DNA from: Psychrobacillus psychrotolerans
GTDB taxonomy: Bacteria; Bacillota; Bacilli; Bacillales_A; Planococcaceae
Length of the DNA stretch: 64,000 bases
Direction: 5' to 3'
NCBI RefSeq assembly: GCF_900115805.1
Contig: NZ_FOXU01000007.1
Span: 62,001 to 126,000, forward strand
In this document: piece by piece, positions 60,683 to 64,000 of the stretch
Position numbering within the stretch: the first letter of the stretch is position 1
Layout of the letters: each line of letters begins with the position of its first letter
The notes under the pieces: generated by a model
Told to the model about the DNA's origin: nothing
Seen by the model: only the letters and a program-made list of their open reading frames with translations
Database searches by the model: none
Program-made: the position numbers and the translations under genes

Positions 60683-61438
60683 ATGAACCAAGAACAACAA
60701 CTGACGCTTGTTGAACATTTAACAGAACTTAGAAAAAGACTTATCATTGTTTCATCGACATTTATCCTCTCACTTGCCTTAGGGTTTTGGTTAGCTCCAA
60801 AAACGCTTACGTTTTTAAAACAGCAACCAACCGCTATGAATGTGGAGTGGAATGTCTTCGGTTATACAGATGGTTTAATGATCTACGTAAAATGCGCACT
60901 AATACTAGCCATCTTAATTACTCTACCTATTGCATTACATCAGATATGGTTATTCGTAAGACCAGGCTTAAATGAGAACGAGGCAAAAGGGACAGGCTAT
61001 TTTATCCCTGTTTCATTCCTTCTTTTTTTACTCGGGATTAGTTTCAGTTATTACATTCTTTTCCCTTTAATGCTGAATTTCATGTCGAATATTAATGATT
61101 CCATTGGTGCTTTAGAGACATACGGGATGAAACAATACTTCACTTTTATGTTTAACTTAGTGATTCCCGTAGGCATAGTATTTGAATTACCCGTTATTAT
61201 ACTTTTTTTAACCAAATTGGGTATAATAACTCCAGATCGACTAAGAAAAATGAGAAAGATATCTTATTTTGTACTAGTTGTTGTAGGAGTTTCCATTACT
61301 CCACCAGACTTCATCTCAGATTTCATCATTGTTATTCCATTGCTGCTGCTATTTGAAATTAGTATCCTTGTTTCCAGTTGGTCTTATAAAAAACAACTTG
61401 CGAGACAAGCACTTGAGGATCAAATTTTAGACAAATAG
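60683..61438 (+). CDS. tatC: TatC, twin-arginine translocase subunit
   Basis: 251 residues with six membrane segments. The N-terminal EHLTELRKRLII and FVRPGLNENE, and later ITPDRLRKMRKISYFVLVVVG, are TatC landmarks. It recognises twin-arginine signal peptides. Start ATG after GGGGTGG; a GTG four codons earlier overlaps that site. Followed by tatA. Confidence 0.93.
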   Translation: MNQEQQLTLVEHLTELRKRLIIVSSTFILSLALGFWLAPKTLTFLKQQPTAMNVEWNVFGYTDGLMIYVKCALILAILITLPIALHQIWLFVRPGLNENEAKGTGYFIPVSFLLFLLGISFSYYILFPLMLNFMSNINDSIGALETYGMKQYFTFMFNLVIPVGIVFELPVIILFLTKLGIITPDRLRKMRKISYFVLVVVGVSITPPDFISDFIIVIPLLLLFEISILVSSWSYKKQLARQALEDQILDK

Positions 61439-61496
61439 TTTGAGACACACTAGCCATTGAAAATTTGTACATTATCACAATAGAGGAGGAACTTCC

Positions 61497-61700
61497 ATGC
61501 CAAACATTGGAGTACCAGGATTGATCATCATTTTAATAATTGCTTTAATCGTCTTCGGACCATCAAAATTGCCTCAATTAGGTAAAGCAGTCGGTCAAAC
61601 ATTAAAAGAGTTTAAAAATTCCACAAAAGACATCGTAGATGATGTAACACAAGAGTTTAAATTAGATGACAAAGATACGGATACTAAAAAGAAAGCATAA
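61497..61700 (+). CDS. tatA: TatA, twin-arginine translocase pore subunit
   Basis: 67 residues: one membrane helix ([19 protein letters not shown]), hinge [17 protein letters not shown] and an amphipathic helix, then a charged tail. Forms the Tat pore with TatC. Order tatC-tatA is the reverse of many Bacillus loci. AGAGGAGGAA precedes the ATG. No Tat substrate gene is adjacent. Confidence 0.93.
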   Translation: MPNIGVPGLIIILIIALIVFGPSKLPQLGKAVGQTLKEFKNSTKDIVDDVTQEFKLDDKDTDTKKKA

Positions 61701-61710
61701 GTTTCTATAG

Positions 61711-61748
61711 AAAAAACCAACTATTCATTTGGATAGTTGGTTTTTTTG
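61711..61748. terminator. Terminator after tatA
   Basis: AAACCAACTAT/ATAGTTGGTTT stem, then T run; also serves the EAL gene in reverse. Confidence 0.85.
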
Positions 61749-61765
61749 ATTTAATTAAGTTGTAT

Positions 61766-62749
61766 TTAAATAGGAGCTGCAGTTGGTTTTCCAAAATAAT
61801 AACCTTGAAATAACTTATATCCCGTTTCCTTCAGCCATTCAAAATCTTCTCTCTCCTCTATACCTTCTGCTAGAGGAATGGATCCCACTTCTACTGCCTT
61901 TTCTAAGAATTTTTTTGCAACTGCTTGTTTATTTAGATCATTGGAAATTCCTTGCACATATTTCATATCTAACTTCATATAATTTGGTTTTATATCTGCC
62001 AGCATTTCCATCGTACTATATCCTTCTCCTACATCATCTAGTGCATATTCAAAACCTTTTTCTTTATAAAATGCAAGAATTTTTTTTAAATGCTCTATGT
62101 CTTCTACTTTTTCCGTTTCTACCACTTCAAATACTAGTTCAACTGGATCTATACCTAATTCTTCTGCTAATGCAGTCGTAGATTTCAAACAAAATTCAGG
62201 TGAATAAATAGAGGTAGGTATAAAGTTAATAAATGCTTTCTTTCCTTTAAGACTTGTTGCATGTTTTACTGCGGTCATTCGACATGCTCGATCTAAAGAG
62301 TATAGCCTTCCTCTTGCCTTAGCAGCGGAAAATATTTCATTTGGATAAATCATAGAACCATCTTCCTTTGGAAATCTAGCTAGTAATTCATAAGCAAATA
62401 CTTGCTCCTCTATATCTACGATTGGTTGATAATGACAAATCATAAGTTGTTTTTTGATAACTTCATCAATCCATTTAACGTCTAATACTTCATCTATTTT
62501 TTCCATAGGCTCCCATGGCTGTTTTGAAATTCTGTATGTAATTTGAGAGGCGTCCATATGATCGTGGCTGAAGTCTATAAAATCTCTCACATCTGATTCT
62601 TTAACAATAAACGTATTCCCTTTTGCATCTACTAAAATGTCCCGGCGTTTCAAATGCTCTAATACACCAGCTAGTAAGGGAATGTTGGTATATCCCTCTA
62701 CCTTGAACTCAATTTTCAACTCATTTACTTGGCAATTATTACACTCCAA
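61766..62749 (-). CDS. EAL-domain protein with N-terminal extension
   Basis: 327 residues. A small N-terminal domain with C-x-x-C (residues 3-6), then an EAL domain from about residue 105: AYELLARF in place of EALLR, but the metal-binding glutamate is kept; INFIPTS, FEVVETEK, LDDVGEGYS, KLDMKYVQ and AEGIEE are present. So phosphodiesterase activity on c-di-GMP is possible, though the motif is altered. TTG start after AAAGGAGTG. Confidence 0.82.
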   Translation of the reverse strand: MECNNCQVNELKIEFKVEGYTNIPLLAGVLEHLKRRDILVDAKGNTFIVKESDVRDFIDFSHDHMDASQITYRISKQPWEPMEKIDEVLDVKWIDEVIKKQLMICHYQPIVDIEEQVFAYELLARFPKEDGSMIYPNEIFSAAKARGRLYSLDRACRMTAVKHATSLKGKKAFINFIPTSIYSPEFCLKSTTALAEELGIDPVELVFEVVETEKVEDIEHLKKILAFYKEKGFEYALDDVGEGYSTMEMLADIKPNYMKLDMKYVQGISNDLNKQAVAKKFLEKAVEVGSIPLAEGIEEREDFEWLKETGYKLFQGYYFGKPTAAPI

Positions 62750-62787
62750 ATTTTACACTCCTTTTATGTTCTAATAGCTTAGAATCT

Positions 62788-62826
62788 TAAAAAATCCCCT
62801 GTTCAGCACTTTGCTTCACAAGGGAT
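62788..62826 (-). terminator. Terminator after traB
   Basis: ATCCCTTGT/ACAGGGGAT stem with a G-T pair, long loop, then TTTTTT on the minus strand. Confidence 0.65.
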
Positions 62827-62833
62827 AAGCTAC

Positions 62834-64000
62834 TTAGAAATTTTTGAAAAATACTCGTATAACATCTGCCCCACCTATAAATGTCCCAAGCGATCCAAAT
62901 AAGTTAGTTAATACAACAACAAGTAATACCCTCGTAACTTTGTTTCTCCAAAACCCTTTGATCGTAAAGACATCTTCTGATAACTTTTCAAAATCGGCTA
63001 TCGTTGGACGTTTGATATATGCTTGGGCAAGCCCAGAAAACCAGCCTGACGCTAAGATAGGATGAAGCGCTGTAACTGGTGCTGTGACAAATGCAGCTAG
63101 AATTGCCAATGGGTGTCCTAACGCTACCGCTGCTCCTACTGCAGCCATAGAACCCGTCCATAGAATCCAACTGAGTGCTTGGTCAAAACCAGCAGAAGGA
63201 TTTGTAAAGAATGTAATCACTATTAGCGCCACAATTAGAATTGGAATAGCCCAACCGATTATTTTAGGAACAATTGACTTAGGCGGAATAGCCGAAAGCT
63301 TTGCTAAATCTTGCTCCTTATGAATTTCCTTTGTAATACCTGGGACATGTGCAGCCCCTAAAACGGCTATAATCTTTTTACCTGGTGCTTCCTTAATTTT
63401 TTGAGCCAAGTATTGATCACGCTCATCGATTAAAGGTGTTTTTAACTTTGGAAAGGTTTCCGTAAACTCAGCTAGTACAGCATTTAACGTATCCTTTGAT
63501 TTCATATTCTCCATTTCTTCTTCCGATATTGTATCCTTACTGAAAATACTAAAGAAAACCGAAGTAAGTAATTGAGATTTTCCAGTCCAACCAAGATTAT
63601 GCCATATACGTGAAAAAGTAGTTTGAATATTACGGTCCGCTAATACTATCTCAGCCCCGTTCTCATTTGCACTTGCAATACCTTGTATCATTTCTTGGCC
63701 AGGTTTAATATCAAACTGTTTAGCCATCCGATTTTGGAATGATGAAATCGCCAAGTTCATTAATAATAGAGTAGCTTTCTTATCCTTAATAACCTTAAAG
63801 ATATCCGTCTGCCTCCACTTATTATTATCTATAATAGATTGGTATCTTTGCTCATCCAATTCAATACAAACAGAATCTGGTTGTTCTCTATCGATAACTT
63901 CCTTTACCTGTTCCGCACTCTGTCTTGATACATGTGCTGTTCCGATTAATATAATTTCTTTATCGTTGACATATAAACGTGTAATATTTTCCTCGGACAT
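62834..64000 (-). CDS. TraB/PrgY-family membrane protein
   Basis: 388 residues beginning exactly at the window edge. GTAHVSRQSAEQVKEVI and CIELDEQRY are the TraB/GumN metal-binding signatures; AVLGAAHVPGI repeats the pattern. The C-terminal half has several membrane segments (IPILIVALIVITFF, LSWILWTGSMAAVGAAV and others). In enterococci TraB/PrgY limits peptide pheromone; in this setting the role is unknown. Confidence 0.85.
   Translation of the reverse strand: MSEENITRLYVNDKEIILIGTAHVSRQSAEQVKEVIDREQPDSVCIELDEQRYQSIIDNNKWRQTDIFKVIKDKKATLLLMNLAISSFQNRMAKQFDIKPGQEMIQGIASANENGAEIVLADRNIQTTFSRIWHNLGWTGKSQLLTSVFFSIFSKDTISEEEMENMKSKDTLNAVLAEFTETFPKLKTPLIDERDQYLAQKIKEAPGKKIIAVLGAAHVPGITKEIHKEQDLAKLSAIPPKSIVPKIIGWAIPILIVALIVITFFTNPSAGFDQALSWILWTGSMAAVGAAVALGHPLAILAAFVTAPVTALHPILASGWFSGLAQAYIKRPTIADFEKLSEDVFTIKGFWRNKVTRVLLVVVLTNLFGSLGTFIGGADVIRVFFKNF

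Noticed and set aside
1-64000. CRISPR arrays, tRNA genes, rRNA genes, insertion sequences or phage genes
   Set aside because: No repeat-spacer pattern, cloverleaf or transposase signature was seen on reading both strands.

Overview
The window is an AT-rich chromosomal segment of a spore-forming Gram-positive bacterium, most likely a Bacillales member of the Planococcaceae/Bacillaceae type. Evidence: a ctsR-mcsA-mcsB heat-shock operon with a CtsR box, a dppABCDE-ykfABCD operon in the same gene order as Bacillus subtilis, CodY- and CcpA-type operator sequences, an S-box and a B12 riboswitch, strong AGGAGG-type ribosome sites with many TTG/GTG starts, a CotD-like spore coat protein and an RsbR-type stressosome protein. 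I saw no rRNA, tRNA, prophage, insertion sequence or CRISPR array.

Layout. 1-1.8 kb: ctsR-mcsA-mcsB (minus strand, mcsB cut by the window edge). 1.9-3.2 kb: rsgA, preceded by a compact promoter/leader/terminator unit with interacting hairpins. 3.3-13 kb: dpp/ykf operon for uptake and breakdown of peptidoglycan-type peptides. 13.1-13.9 kb: a cotD-like gene and a degenerate repeat copy. 13.9-20.4 kb: a GntR-controlled catabolic operon with a TRAP transporter, a hydroxyacid dehydrogenase, 4-hydroxy-2-oxovalerate aldolase and acylating acetaldehyde dehydrogenase; its promoter carries cre, GntR-type and CodY-type sites. 20.7-24.9 kb: BCCT transporter, an S-box (SAM-I) riboswitch driving a cyclase-family gene followed by a collapsed MetE-like gene, and a CorA transporter. 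25-31.8 kb: a hairpin-like repeat and housekeeping or unknown genes (thioesterase, DUF4003, RluF, a divergent MurE paralogue, small proteins). 31.8-47.2 kb: serine hydrolase, Ca2+ ATPase, RsbR-like protein, a DnaA-box cluster, AlaX, a proline-rich coat-like protein, MarR plus MFS exporter, Cu/Zn-SOD, CAP protein, AlkD, nitroreductase, DUF779 and aldehyde dehydrogenase. 47.5-54.5 kb: YitT protein, acetate CoA-transferase with a LytTR regulator and three phased repeats between them, RNA/DNA methylase, flavoprotein, PenP-like hydrolase. 54.7-57.7 kb: a B12 riboswitch with no recognisable B12 gene behind it, two small proteins, a TetM-like ribosomal-protection GTPase. 57.7-64 kb: methyltransferase, CapA-type protein, a decayed glycosyltransferase, tatC-tatA, an EAL-domain protein and TraB.

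The dpp/ykf operon brings in di/tripeptides and trims them (DppA D-aminopeptidase, YkfA carboxypeptidase, YkfC endopeptidase, YkfB epimerase). The TRAP operon is best read as uptake of a hydroxy-acid, oxidation at C2, aldol cleavage to pyruvate plus an aldehyde, and conversion of the aldehyde to acyl-CoA; the substrate is unknown. The points most worth a second look are the kissing-hairpin leader before rsgA, the B12 riboswitch with no known target, the phased repeats at the CoA-transferase promoter, the hydratase-free aldolase operon, the MurE paralogue lacking canonical motifs and the S-box operon that has lost its methionine gene.
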